37,912 bases of DNA from Bacillota bacterium (GCA_023396215.1 JAEWWW010000087.1:1-37912), one strand, 5' to 3'. Positions 1-7,706 are shown, numbered from the stretch's first letter. Numbers and translations: made by a program. The notes: generated by a model not told the origin, from the sequence alone.

Positions 1-84
1 GGGGGGCGCGGCTTCATACACAGACAATATTAGCGGCGTCAACCCAAAAATGAGGGCGATACCCCGCCTTACCGGCGGCAGGTT
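1..84. other. Window edge, no gene assigned
   Basis: On the minus strand, downstream of the XRE gene, one frame reads as a short hydrophobic stretch running off the window edge. It has no start codon with a ribosome binding site inside the window. It could be the beginning of a further minus-strand membrane gene or chance; I assign nothing. Confidence 0.3.
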
Positions 85-609
85 TTACCGGCGCCGCCTT
101 TTCTCGGCATATCCCTGCAGCAGAAACAAAACCCCCACAAAGATAATGGCGGCGGTAAGCCCAAAGATGAGGGGCATCGGCTGCATGGCTGCATAGCGCA
201 TAAAGTCGGAATAAAACCCCTGCCCGTTCACATGCGCCTTCTGCATGGCGCCGAAAACCGGCAGGAACATCAGCTCCAGCACCAGCATTATAAGGCCGGC
301 AACGATGGCGCCAAATCCTGCCATCATCCGCTTATGGGCCAGATTGAGGTTGGCAACCCGCTCGAGGCCCAATGCGCCTTGGGGGCTTTCGCTATTCGCC
401 GCTGCCTGTGCAGGGCTGTCTTTCAGCAGCTGGTCGGTAGAAACCGAAAACAGCTGGCTGAGCAGCACAATCTTGCCGATATCGGGCAGAGCCTCGTCCC
501 GTTCCCACTTTGAAACCGACTGCCGTGAAACCTCCAGCTGCTCGGCCAGCTGCTCCTGCGAGATGCCGCTTGCCTTTCTAAGCTGCTGTATTTTTTCACC
601 CAGGGTCAT
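85..609 (-). CDS. XRE-family HTH regulator with membrane tail
   Basis: The N-terminal ~60 residues form a classic Cro/C1 (XRE) helix-turn-helix: an LGEKIQQLRKASGISQEQLA helix pair, then a recognition helix with SRQSVSKWERDEALPD. The C-terminal half holds two hydrophobic segments, roughly residues 95-121 and 146-168, followed by a KRRRR end, so the DNA-binding head is probably tethered to the cytoplasmic membrane. This head-plus-membrane-tail design is common in Firmicutes, often beside membrane proteins that the regulator controls. The start ATG at 607-609 has a strong GGGAGGTGAT ribosome binding site 7-8 bases upstream. The target is unknown; the gene next in line lies outside the window. 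The DNA-binding function is secure and the membrane tether is inferred from hydrophobicity. Confidence 0.88.
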   Translation of the reverse strand: MTLGEKIQQLRKASGISQEQLAEQLEVSRQSVSKWERDEALPDIGKIVLLSQLFSVSTDQLLKDSPAQAAANSESPQGALGLERVANLNLAHKRMMAGFGAIVAGLIMLVLELMFLPVFGAMQKAHVNGQGFYSDFMRYAAMQPMPLIFGLTAAIIFVGVLFLLQGYAEKRRRR

Positions 610-737
610 ATCAAAATCACCTCCCGCTGGTTGCTTTTAGTTTAGCATCCCGCCCGGTTGCGTTCCAGCAAGCCGGGCTTGAAGCTTCGCAACCTGCGGT
701 TGCGGCCCCGTACAGCGAAGCAGGTGCAACCAAAAAC

Positions 738-761
738 GCCGCCTCCGCTTACGGGGGCGGC
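738..761 (-). terminator. Rho-independent terminator of mgsA
   Basis: GCCGCC-CCG pairs with CGG-GGCGGC around a short loop. On the minus strand the hairpin is followed directly by GTTTTTGG (complement of 731-737), so it ends the mgsA transcript about 35 bases after the stop codon. Confidence 0.75.
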
Positions 762-794
762 GGCCGGCATGGCCCGGCTTATGTGTTTGTGGGG

Positions 795-1289
795 TTAAGC
801 TTTTTCGCCCTCGCCCGAGAAGGCCTCCAGCCGCTGCTGAATGATGTTGTTGTAGTTGAGCACCCGCCGCTCATACTCCTCGTTCATATAGCGGGAATGT
901 ATCATGAAGTCGGCCGAGGCGCGGTTGTTGGCGATGGGCACGTCATAGACGGCGGCAATGCGCAGCAGCGCCTTGACGTCGGGGTCGTGAGGCTGGGCGG
1001 CAAGGGGGTCCCAGAAGAAGATGATGAAGTCAATCCGCCCTTCCACAATCCGGGCGCCTATCTGCTGGTCGCCCCCCAGAGGGCCGCTGTTGTAGGCGGT
1101 CACCGGCAGGTTGGTTTTTTCGCTGATCAGCCGCGCGGTGGTGCCGGTTCCGCAGAGAAAGTGGCACTTGAGGATATCCTGATTCTGCTGCGCCCACTCG
1201 ATTAAATCATCCTTCTTGTTGTCGTGGGCAATCAGAGCGATGTGCTTTTGCTTGCCGATGGTAAATTGAATGTATTTGTCGGTCACCAT
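795..1289 (-). CDS. mgsA: Methylglyoxal synthase
   Basis: Converts dihydroxyacetone phosphate to methylglyoxal and phosphate, a cytosolic bypass of lower glycolysis used when phosphate is scarce or sugar phosphates build up. The sequence keeps the family signatures: ALIAHDNKK near the N-terminus (phosphate-binding histidine region), CGTGTTA, the catalytic GPLGGDQQIGA loop, FFWDPL and PHDPDVKALLR. The 164-residue length fits the 140-165 residue family. The ATG at 1287-1289 is preceded by GAGGGAAC. It is transcribed alone: a promoter lies just upstream and a terminator just downstream, with no operon partner. Residue conservation makes the assignment secure. Confidence 0.97.
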   Translation of the reverse strand: MVTDKYIQFTIGKQKHIALIAHDNKKDDLIEWAQQNQDILKCHFLCGTGTTARLISEKTNLPVTAYNSGPLGGDQQIGARIVEGRIDFIIFFWDPLAAQPHDPDVKALLRIAAVYDVPIANNRASADFMIHSRYMNEEYERRVLNYNNIIQQRLEAFSGEGEKA

Positions 1290-1328
1290 AATATGTTCCC
1301 TCTTTCGTCTTTTTCATCGTCCACCCCC

Positions 1329-1357
1329 ATTATAGCAAATGACGCCGCCGGGAACAA
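1329..1357 (-). promoter_or_regulatory. Sigma-70-type promoter of mgsA
   Basis: On the minus strand TTGTTC (1352-1357) and an extended -10 element TGCTATAAT (TATAAT at 1329-1334) are 17 bases apart, placing transcription start about 30 bases before the mgsA ATG. Confidence 0.75.
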
Positions 1358-1395
1358 TCAAGATTGTGTAAGAAAGCGAGGGAATAATACATAGG

Positions 1396-1424
1396 TTGGA
1401 AATAGATTGGATGGGTGTTATACT
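1396..1424 (+). promoter_or_regulatory. Promoter of the radical SAM gene
   Basis: TTGGAA (1396-1401), a 17-base spacer and TATACT (1419-1424) lie about 40 bases upstream of the ATG at 1463. It is divergent from the mgsA promoter, with about 40 bases between the two. Confidence 0.65.
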
Positions 1425-1462
1425 GTGCTCAGGGATAGATTTTGCAAAAGGGAAGTTAGGGT

Positions 1463-2806
1463 ATGTACATAAAACTCATCCAACCCAAAATGAAAAAACG
1501 ACCTATGGATACCGATTTGAAAACTCGGATGTCGCCCCCTTTGGGGCTGTATACAATCGCAAACATGCTGCGCCACGAGCACAAAATATCGGTGGAAAAT
1601 GAGAATATTCAGGACATTGTTTACGACGACAGCCCCGACATCGTCGGCATCACCGTCACGGTGGATGCGCTGCCCCGCGCCATCGAGATTGCCCGGGAAT
1701 TTCGCGACAGGGGCGTGACTGTGGTGGCGGGCGGCATCCATATTACCACGGCGGAAGGGCTGATTCCCCCCGGTTGCTTCGATGTGCTCAGCGTGGGCAT
1801 GGCGGAAGGCACATGGCCGCATATCCTGCAGGATTTTAACAACCGGTGCCTGAAGCCGGTTTACAGATGTTGTGGAGAGCTGACCGGCGCCGACATTATA
1901 CCGCCGGCCTATGACCTGATACAGGAAAAACAGTACCTCTATTGCAATATCATCCACACAAGCAGGGGATGCCCCTTCAGATGCGATTTTTGCTATAACA
2001 GCTCCGCGGGGCATCACTACCTAAACCGGCCGATTGAGGATGTTATCCGGGATATTCAGGCGGTGGGTTCAAAGCATATCATGTTTATCGACGATAACTT
2101 CATTGGCAACATTGCGTGGACCAAGGCCTTTCTGGAGGAGATAAAGCCCCTGAAACTCAAATGGAACGCGGCGGTTTCGGTCAATATTGCCAACTACCCG
2201 GCCCTGCTTGACCAGATGAAGGAAAGCGGGTGCCAGAGCCTGTTTATCGGGTTTGAGAGCATCAACAGCGATTCCATTGGCAGCGTTCATAAGGTACAGA
2301 ATGACACAAACAGCTATGAGCATGCTGTTGAGGCCATTCACAGCCGGGGGATTATGATTAACGCCAGCTTTGTGTTTGGGCTGGATAGCGACACCCCGGA
2401 AACCTTTCGCCGCACGCTGGATTGGATTGTATCCCACAAAATCGAGACTGTAACCTCCCACATCCTGACCCCTTACCCCGGCACCAGGCTGTATGAGGAA
2501 TTATCCCGCGCGGGCCGCCTGACCACAACCGATTTATCCCTTTATAACACGGCCAGCGTCGTGTTTCAGCCCCGGGGCATGACCGAGGAGCAATTATATA
2601 GCGGGTATCTATGGATTTATAGAAATATCTACAGCTTTAAGAATATTATCCGCCGCCTCCCCGCCGAGAAAGCCCAAAGGCTGCCCTATCTGCTGTTCAA
2701 CCTCTTTTACCGAAAGTTTGGGGGGTTCACAGACGGTTTGTGCAGGCTGATTACATACAAGCGCATCGGGCTGCTCGGCGAAAAGCTATCCCGTTACTTA
2801 AAGTAA
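1463..2806 (+). CDS. B12-binding-type radical SAM protein
   Basis: A 447-residue enzyme of the class with an N-terminal Rossmann-like cobalamin-binding fold followed by a radical SAM barrel. Residues ~1-135 resemble the B12 domain (PPLGLYTIANML, PDIVGITVTVDA, VVAGGIHIT) but have no DxHxxG motif, as in many radical SAM members. The barrel starts at TSRGCPFRCDFCYNSS, giving the 4Fe-4S cysteines C170, C174 and C177, followed by FIDDNF and GFESIN typical of the family. Members modify lipids, cofactors, peptides or antibiotics; nothing here fixes the substrate. A 56-residue basic protein follows after 83 bases, possibly co-transcribed. The ribosome binding site before the ATG is weak (AAAAGGGAAG). 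Class is certain, reaction unknown. Confidence 0.9.
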   Translation: MYIKLIQPKMKKRPMDTDLKTRMSPPLGLYTIANMLRHEHKISVENENIQDIVYDDSPDIVGITVTVDALPRAIEIAREFRDRGVTVVAGGIHITTAEGLIPPGCFDVLSVGMAEGTWPHILQDFNNRCLKPVYRCCGELTGADIIPPAYDLIQEKQYLYCNIIHTSRGCPFRCDFCYNSSAGHHYLNRPIEDVIRDIQAVGSKHIMFIDDNFIGNIAWTKAFLEEIKPLKLKWNAAVSVNIANYPALLDQMKESGCQSLFIGFESINSDSIGSVHKVQNDTNSYEHAVEAIHSRGIMINASFVFGLDSDTPETFRRTLDWIVSHKIETVTSHILTPYPGTRLYEELSRAGRLTTTDLSLYNTASVVFQPRGMTEEQLYSGYLWIYRNIYSFKNIIRRLPAEKAQRLPYLLFNLFYRKFGGFTDGLCRLITYKRIGLLGEKLSRYLK

Positions 2807-2889
2807 AACGCCCCTCCTGTGAGAATATTTTTGCCACTGCCGCAAACGCTAATGCTGTGAAATGAAGTATCAACCAAAGGAGAAGCAAG

Positions 2890-3060
2890 ATGGCCAAAGC
2901 AGGAATGAGGCGACCCGACCCCAAGGAGCCCCACGGCACCGAGAGCAACCGCAAGGGGCATTTCCCTAAAAACGAGGCGCCGCCGGTGCCTGAAATCAGC
3001 GGCAAAGCCAAAAAAGGGCACAACAAAAGCGACCCCACCGCCATACCGGGGCGCGACTAG
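2890..3060 (+). CDS. 56-residue basic, proline-rich small protein
   Basis: An ORF of 57 codons beginning MAKAGMRRPDPKEPHG and ending PTAIPGRD, with an almost ideal ribosome binding site (AAAGGAG, 7 bases before the ATG). It is rich in Lys, Arg, Pro, Gly and Asn, has no hydrophobic segment or cysteine, and looks intrinsically disordered. Hydrophobic-looking minus-strand frames over the same interval lack ribosome binding sites and are shadows. It lies 83 bases after the radical SAM gene on the same strand and before a strong hairpin, so the two may share a transcript. I cannot assign a function. Its composition suggests a nucleic-acid-associated or spore-type small protein, or less likely a peptide substrate of the radical SAM enzyme; both are speculation. 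Confidence 0.7.
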   Translation: MAKAGMRRPDPKEPHGTESNRKGHFPKNEAPPVPEISGKAKKGHNKSDPTAIPGRD

Positions 3061-3080
3061 CCGGTATCAAATGTTGAAAA

Positions 3081-3124
3081 AAGCTCCCTGCCGCATCATC
3101 CAAAGGTGGTGCAGCAGGGAGCTT
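3081..3124. terminator. Long bidirectional hairpin
   Basis: AAGCTCCCTGC (3081-3091) pairs perfectly with GCAGGGAGCTT (3114-3124), and GCATCATC pairs with GGTGGTGC inside through G-U wobbles. On the minus strand the stem runs into TTTTTT, so it can end fumarase-operon transcripts; on the plus strand it follows the small gene by 20 bases. It is flanked by a perfect 10-base direct repeat (TGTTGAAAAA at 3072-3081 and 3130-3139). Confidence 0.7.
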
Positions 3125-3441
3125 CATACTGTTGAAAAAGTGAGATTACAAAATATATCGCGCAGGCGGACATGTGCCGCTCGTCGGAGCAAGCTGCACT
3201 CCACTGAACCCCCGGTCATTTTATGACCGAGAGTTTCATATCGTTTCGCTGCCCCTCCTCTTTCCCACAAAGCCTTTCGGCTTTGCGGGAGCCCTGATAT
3301 AATCCTCCAACACTATTCGCGGTGGAGGGGGCAGTGTTGTTTGGGGGTGCTCACGAGGGGGACGGCTGGACGCAAAACCCACAGGTTTTGCGCAGGACAC
3401 GAAGTCCCCCTTGTGCTGGCTGTCAATACAGGCTGCCGCTA
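3125..3441. other. Gene-free, hairpin-dense interval
   Basis: No ORF here has a ribosome binding site. The stretch holds several perfect or near-perfect hairpins: 3213-3219/3223-3229 (CGGTCAT), 3263-3274/3279-3290 (CAAAGCC core), 3308-3314/3333-3339 (CAACACT), and a nested pair 3352-3363/3404-3415 around 3371-3379/3384-3392 (CGCAAAACC). It may be a structured RNA, decayed repeats or the tail of the fumarase mRNA. Confidence 0.55.
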
Positions 3442-4014
3442 CTATCTGGCATAAAGCGGCGGCTGGCTTTCATACAGGTTGTTGCCCAGGCTGTCAATCA
3501 CCACAATGGCGGGGAAATCCCGCACGGTGAAGCGGTGGATGGCCTCGGTACCAAGGTCGGGGTAGGCTACCATCTCGGCGGCGACGATGCTGCGGGCGAT
3601 GAGGGCGGCCGCGCCGCCAACCGCGCCAAAATAGACGGCGCCGCTGCGCTTCATGGCCTCGACGACCTGCGGGCTGCGGCTGCCCTTGCCAATCATGCCC
3701 AGCAGCCCACGTTCCAGCAGGGCGGGGGTATATTTATCCATGCGGCTGCTGGTGGTGGGCCCGGCGGGGCCCACCGCGCGGCCCGGCCCTGCGGGGGCAG
3801 GGCCTACATAGTAAATCATCTGGCCCTCAAGGGGCAGGGGCAGCGGCTTGCCCTCCTCAATCAGGGCCATCAGCCGCTTGTGGGCGGCATCCCGCCCGGT
3901 GTAAAGATAGCCGCTGATCAGCACGTTATCCCCCGCGCGCAGGGCGCTCAGCGCCGCGCGGTCGGCGGGGGCGGTTATCTGCTTGATTTGGGCAGCGCTT
4001 CTTGTTTCGCTCAT
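3442..4014 (-). CDS. Class I fumarate hydratase, beta subunit
   Basis: The 190-residue C-terminal-type half of the iron-sulfur fumarase/L-tartrate dehydratase family, corresponding to the Fe-S hydro-lyase beta domain. Recognisable blocks are GDNVLISGYLYTGRDAAHKR, MIYYVGPAPAGPG, GPTTSSRMD, GMIGKG and the GAVYFGAVGGAAALIA segment. With the alpha subunit it hydrates fumarate to malate in the cytosol. The ATG is one base from the alpha stop codon, indicating translational coupling. Fumarase and tartrate dehydratase cannot be separated reliably by eye; fumarase is the commoner role in this setting. It is the last gene of the three-gene unit starting with a phosphohexomutase. Confidence 0.92.
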   Translation of the reverse strand: MSETRSAAQIKQITAPADRAALSALRAGDNVLISGYLYTGRDAAHKRLMALIEEGKPLPLPLEGQMIYYVGPAPAGPGRAVGPAGPTTSSRMDKYTPALLERGLLGMIGKGSRSPQVVEAMKRSGAVYFGAVGGAAALIARSIVAAEMVAYPDLGTEAIHRFTVRDFPAIVVIDSLGNNLYESQPPLYAR

Positions 4015-4015
4015 C

Positions 4016-4870
4016 TTATATCACCCCGTAGGCATGGCGGGCGGCATGGCAGCAGATATTGACCGCCACCGGCATACCGGCAATATGGGTGGGGAACTGC
4101 TCCACATTCACCGCCAGGGCGGTGGTGTGCCCCCCAAGGCCGGCCGGGCCGATGCCTGTCTTGTTAATCTGCTCCAGCAGCAGCGCCTCGAGGGCGGCGT
4201 AGCGGGGGTGGGGGTTACGGATATCGGTGCTGCGGGCGGTGGCAAGCTTGGCAAGCAGCGCGGCCTTTTCCATGGTGCCGCCGATGCCCACCCCTACCAC
4301 AATAGGGGGGCAGGGGTTGGGGCCTGCCCTGCGCACCATCTGCACCACAAAATCCACCACACCCTGCTCGCCGTCGGCGGCGGTCAGCAGGGCGATACCC
4401 CCCATGTTTTCGCTGCCGAAGCCCTTGGGAGTCACCAATATCTCGATGGTATCGCCGTCGGTGATTTCGGTATGCAACACCGCAGGGGTGTTGTCGCCGG
4501 TGTTTTTGCGCTCATAGAGGGGGTCGTCCACCACCGACTTGCGCAGCAGCCCGACGTCATAGGCGCGGCGCACCCCTTGCTGCACCGCGTCGGCAAAGCT
4601 GCCGCCGGTGAGCTGCACCCGCTGCCCATACCGGATGAACAGCACCGCCATGCCGGTATCCTGACAGATGGGGGTCTGCTCGTCACGGGCGATGTCGTAG
4701 TTCTGCCGCAGCTGCTCCAGCACCGACGCCCCGATGGGGGAGGGCTCGTCGGCCTGCGCGGCGCATACCCGTCGGTAGATGTCGTCGCCGATGTTGTAGC
4801 TGGCCTCTAAAAAGAGGCGGCAGACGGTGTCCTCCACCGTTTGGGCGGCTATCTGACGCATGGCTTCCAT
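4016..4870 (-). CDS. Class I fumarate hydratase, alpha subunit
   Basis: The 284-residue N-terminal-type half, which carries the 4Fe-4S cluster. Seen are PICQDTGMAVLFI (first cluster cysteine), GGIALLTAADGEQGV, RAGPNPCPPIVVGVGIGGTMEKAALLAK (second cysteine) and GLGGHTTALAVNVEQFPTHIAGMPVAVNICCHA (third cysteine), all typical of fumarase/tartrate dehydratase alpha chains. It dehydrates malate or hydrates fumarate together with the beta subunit encoded one base downstream. The cluster is oxygen-labile, which suits an anaerobe. The gene starts 5 bases after the phosphohexomutase stop, so the three genes are clearly one transcript. The start ATG (4868-4870) is favoured by alignment with family N-termini. 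Confidence 0.93.
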   Translation of the reverse strand: MEAMRQIAAQTVEDTVCRLFLEASYNIGDDIYRRVCAAQADEPSPIGASVLEQLRQNYDIARDEQTPICQDTGMAVLFIRYGQRVQLTGGSFADAVQQGVRRAYDVGLLRKSVVDDPLYERKNTGDNTPAVLHTEITDGDTIEILVTPKGFGSENMGGIALLTAADGEQGVVDFVVQMVRRAGPNPCPPIVVGVGIGGTMEKAALLAKLATARSTDIRNPHPRYAALEALLLEQINKTGIGPAGLGGHTTALAVNVEQFPTHIAGMPVAVNICCHAARHAYGVI

Positions 4871-4875
4871 CCTGT

Positions 4876-6402
4876 TTACGCCTCCAGCAGCTTGTGCAGC
4901 GGGGCGGTATCCAGCCGGTCGTAACCGGCAAGGAAATTGCCGAGCTTGGCGGCGATGCGCCGTACCCCGCCCACATCGTCGGATTCGATGTTCAGCGGCA
5001 TCAGTGGATCGTGGAGCGACATGCGCAGCAGCAGCCAGCCCCGTTCGCCCGCGCCGTTAAAGCTGATGCGGATACCTTCGTGGTTGTCGGGGGCAATCTG
5101 CCAGTCGGGCCGGGTCTCGGCCAGCTTTTGCAGGTCGGCCAGCACCTGCTTGCCATAGTCGCCGAAGGCCCCGCCCGCTATCTTGAAGCGCAGCTCGGCG
5201 CTTTCGGCGGGCTCGCCCAGCCCTGCCAGCAGGCTGCCGATGGTTTTGCCCTCTCGGCGCAGCCTGGCAAACTGGATGATGATTTTGGCCGAGAGATAGG
5301 CCCCATCGTCCAAAAAGAAGTTTTCACGCAGCGCCCCGTGGCCCGAGGTTTCGATGGCGAGGGGGCTTTCGATGCCCTCGTTGCACAGGCGGATGGATTC
5401 GTTGATAACGTTTTTATAGCCCCGCTTAAAGCGGCGGTGCACCCCGCCCAGCTCCCTTTCGATGAAGGCCGCCAGATGGGAGGAGGTGACAGAATCGGTT
5501 ACGATGGTGCTGCCGGGACAATCGGCCAGCACGATGGCGGACATGAGAGCCACCAGACGGTTGCGGTTAATCTCGCGGCCTTCGCTGTCCACCGCGGCGG
5601 CGCGGTCGACGTCGGTATCAAAAATCAGCCCAAGGTCGCAGCCGCCCTGCAGCACCGCCTCTGTGATAGAGGCCATGGCGGTTTTATCCTCCGGGTTGGG
5701 GATATGGTTGGGGAAAGCGCCGTCCGGCTCCAAAAAGCGGCTGGCGGAGGTATCGGCCCCCAGCGGCTCCAGCACGCGGGTGGCGAAGAAGCCCCCAGCC
5801 CCGTTGCCCGCGTCCACCGCAATCTTCAGGCCGGTCAGCGGCTGCTGGTAGTTGTCGGGGTCGTTGATGCCGGCGCGGATTTTATCGGCCAGATAGGCTG
5901 CGTAGTCGCCGATTAAATCCACCTGCTGCACCTTGCCGCCGCCCCCGGCGGGCAGGCTGCCTGCCGCGGTACCGGTCAGCCAGGCGATGTCGGTTTTCTC
6001 AAGGCCGCCGTCGGCGGTGAAAAACTTCAGCCCGTTGCGGTTGTAGGGCAGGTGGCTGGCGGTAATCATAATGGCGCCGTCGCAGCGGTGGCCCTCCAGC
6101 ACGGTGGACATAAACATGGCGGGGGTAGAGGCCATGCCGCAGTCGGCGACCGCGGCCCCGGCCCCGGTCAGCCCCTCCGTGACGGCGGCGGCCAGCGCAG
6201 GGCCCGAAAGGCGGGAATCACGCCCCACCGCCACCCGCAAAGCGCCGCAGGGCTTGCCGTATTTTTCAGACAGCCAAAGGGCAAAGGCTGCCGCTATGTC
6301 ACAGGCGGCCTGAGGGGTGAGGGTCACCGGCTCGCCGGGCACCCCTTCAATGGCCACTCCGCGGATATCGCTGCCGTTTTGAATATTGGTGTAGTCCTTC
6401 AT
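4876..6402 (-). CDS. Phosphomannomutase/phosphoglucomutase
   Basis: A 508-residue alpha-D-phosphohexomutase that interconverts hexose 1- and 6-phosphates. Four domains are recognisable: the phosphoserine loop MITASHLPYNRNGLKFF (active serine near residue 114), the Mg-binding loop DTDVDRAA (~262), the sugar-binding loop ETSGHGALRENFFLDDGAY and the C-terminal phosphate-binding EGIRISF. The open frame extends about 90 codons further upstream, but ATG 6400-6402 has a strong AGGAGGA site and begins MKDYTNIQNGSDIRG, matching family N-termini. It is the first gene of an operon with both fumarase subunits, an unusual partnership. Substrate preference (glucose, mannose or glucosamine) cannot be settled; the SHLP rather than SHNP loop marks a distinct subgroup. 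Confidence 0.9.
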   Translation of the reverse strand: MKDYTNIQNGSDIRGVAIEGVPGEPVTLTPQAACDIAAAFALWLSEKYGKPCGALRVAVGRDSRLSGPALAAAVTEGLTGAGAAVADCGMASTPAMFMSTVLEGHRCDGAIMITASHLPYNRNGLKFFTADGGLEKTDIAWLTGTAAGSLPAGGGGKVQQVDLIGDYAAYLADKIRAGINDPDNYQQPLTGLKIAVDAGNGAGGFFATRVLEPLGADTSASRFLEPDGAFPNHIPNPEDKTAMASITEAVLQGGCDLGLIFDTDVDRAAAVDSEGREINRNRLVALMSAIVLADCPGSTIVTDSVTSSHLAAFIERELGGVHRRFKRGYKNVINESIRLCNEGIESPLAIETSGHGALRENFFLDDGAYLSAKIIIQFARLRREGKTIGSLLAGLGEPAESAELRFKIAGGAFGDYGKQVLADLQKLAETRPDWQIAPDNHEGIRISFNGAGERGWLLLRMSLHDPLMPLNIESDDVGGVRRIAAKLGNFLAGYDRLDTAPLHKLLEA

Positions 6403-6489
6403 GCTGCGTCCTCCTGATTTTATAAAAAGGTTGGCCAGCGCCGCCGTTTCGGGTTTGCCCGGCGGCGGACGCTTCCGCTTGCGAAAAAC

Positions 6490-6518
6490 AATGTAGAAGT
6501 TTATACGGTGGTTGCCAA
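6490..6518 (-). promoter_or_regulatory. Candidate promoter of the mutase-fumarase operon
   Basis: On the minus strand TTGGCA (6513-6518), a 17-base spacer and TACATT (6490-6495) lie about 90 bases upstream of the mutase ATG. A copy of dispersed repeat family 3 sits immediately upstream. Confidence 0.5.
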
Positions 6519-6559
6519 GGCAATCCGGGGTATAAAAGGATAAAAGATAACAGGCAACC

Positions 6560-6668
6560 AAGCGGCAAAAAAGCGTGCAAGACGAGGCGGCAAACGCAGC
6601 AAATGAGGGGAGCATATTCGATATATGTGACCGACGTTTGCAAGTGCAGCCAACAAAGCAAGTAAAAT
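6560..6668 (+). repeat. Dispersed repeat family 3, copy 1
   Basis: About 105 bases closely similar to the reverse complement of 34820-34930. Shared blocks include GTGCAAG, GGCGG, AGCAAAT, AGGGG, CATATT, GACCG, GTTTGCAAG, GCCAAC and GCAAGTAAA, in the same order and spacing. It contains inverted arms GCAAAC/GTTTGC, and a perfect GTAAAATG/CATTTTAC hairpin follows it. It lies between the amidohydrolase and the mutase promoter. No ORF in it has a convincing start. Confidence 0.75.
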
Positions 6669-6714
6669 GCTTATAAATCATTTTACGGTTGCACGTTTTT
6701 TGGCAGTTTGGGGG

Positions 6715-7581
6715 CTAGAGGAGCTTGTCCAGCTTGGTGAAAACCGAAAGCGCATTGTGGTAAAACACCGCCTCGTGGTGCTTGGGTGGGATGATATGGG
6801 AGATGAGAGCGATGTAATCCTGCATGCGCACAAGGGGCCAGTCGGAGCCATAGAGCAGCTTGGAATAATCCCCCAGACAGGCGAGCCAGGTCTGGATATG
6901 CTGCACAAAGCCGCCGTAGTTTTCCAGAAAACCGCCTACGGTGAACCGGCCCTCGGCAAAGGCTGAAAGGTCGATGCTGACGTTGGGGTTTTTGCGGGCG
7001 ACCTCCACCGCGTCGATAATCCACGGGTTGCCGCAGTGGGCCATCACAAACCGGGTATGGGGGAAGGCCACCGCCACCTCGTCCACCGTCAGGGGATGGG
7101 CATACTTCAGCAGCGCCCGCCGGTTGGCGGTATCGCCGGTGTGTATCACCACCGGGACATCCAACTGGGCGGCAAGGTCATAGAAGGGGTGAAACACCGA
7201 ATCACTGACATACAGGGGGTGGTAGCCGGGGTAGAGCTTGAGCCCCACCACACGGGGGCTTTGCAGGCAGCGGGCAAAGCGCTCCACCACTGCGGGGATA
7301 TCCTGCGGCTGCATCCCCACCGGGCTGAGCCCGGCGCAGGAGGCGATGTTGGCGGGGCAGCGCCCCGCGGGGATATCCATGCCGTCTAAGTCGGCCAGAA
7401 AGGGGCCGTGGTCCGGCGGGCCGTTTTCGCCGCCCGCGCCCATGGCCACCGCCATTACGATATTGTTTTGCGCCAGCATCTGCTGCACCGCTTCCATGCT
7501 GTTATGCTCCCCCACAGCGGCGGCTGACTGGTCAAACCAGCTTCGGTTTGAAAGATGCAGATGCGCATCGATAATCTTCAT
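6715..7581 (-). CDS. Amidohydrolase-family metal-dependent hydrolase
   Basis: A 288-residue TIM-barrel protein of the Amidohydro_2 (ACMSD-like) group. Metal ligands are visible in order: DAHLHL (H7, H9), VVIHTGD, MAHCGNPW and GSDWP, the last aspartate being the usual proton shuttle. GLKLYPGYHP takes the place of the carboxylated-lysine strand. Members hydrolyse or decarboxylate small ring or acyl compounds; the substrate cannot be read from sequence. The ATG at 7579-7581 has AAGGAG 8-9 bases upstream. It lies on the same strand as the mutase-fumarase operon but 312 bases away, with a repeat and a promoter between, so it is probably a separate unit. Confidence 0.85.
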   Translation of the reverse strand: MKIIDAHLHLSNRSWFDQSAAAVGEHNSMEAVQQMLAQNNIVMAVAMGAGGENGPPDHGPFLADLDGMDIPAGRCPANIASCAGLSPVGMQPQDIPAVVERFARCLQSPRVVGLKLYPGYHPLYVSDSVFHPFYDLAAQLDVPVVIHTGDTANRRALLKYAHPLTVDEVAVAFPHTRFVMAHCGNPWIIDAVEVARKNPNVSIDLSAFAEGRFTVGGFLENYGGFVQHIQTWLACLGDYSKLLYGSDWPLVRMQDYIALISHIIPPKHHEAVFYHNALSVFTKLDKLL

Positions 7582-7706
7582 TGGTCACGCTCCTTAAAGA
7601 GAGGGCAGTTGCATTGTTATTTTAACACAAACGCCGGCCAAAAGAAATTGCCCGGCGTGTAGAAAAACCGTTTGCCAAACAGAAAGATGCGCGGCCCCGG
7701 GCACAA

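Noticed and set aside
6403..6681. N-terminal extension of the phosphohexomutase by about 90 residues
   Set aside because: The extension runs through repeat family 3 and a promoter, has no homology, and ATG 6400-6402 has a strong ribosome binding site and family-like start.
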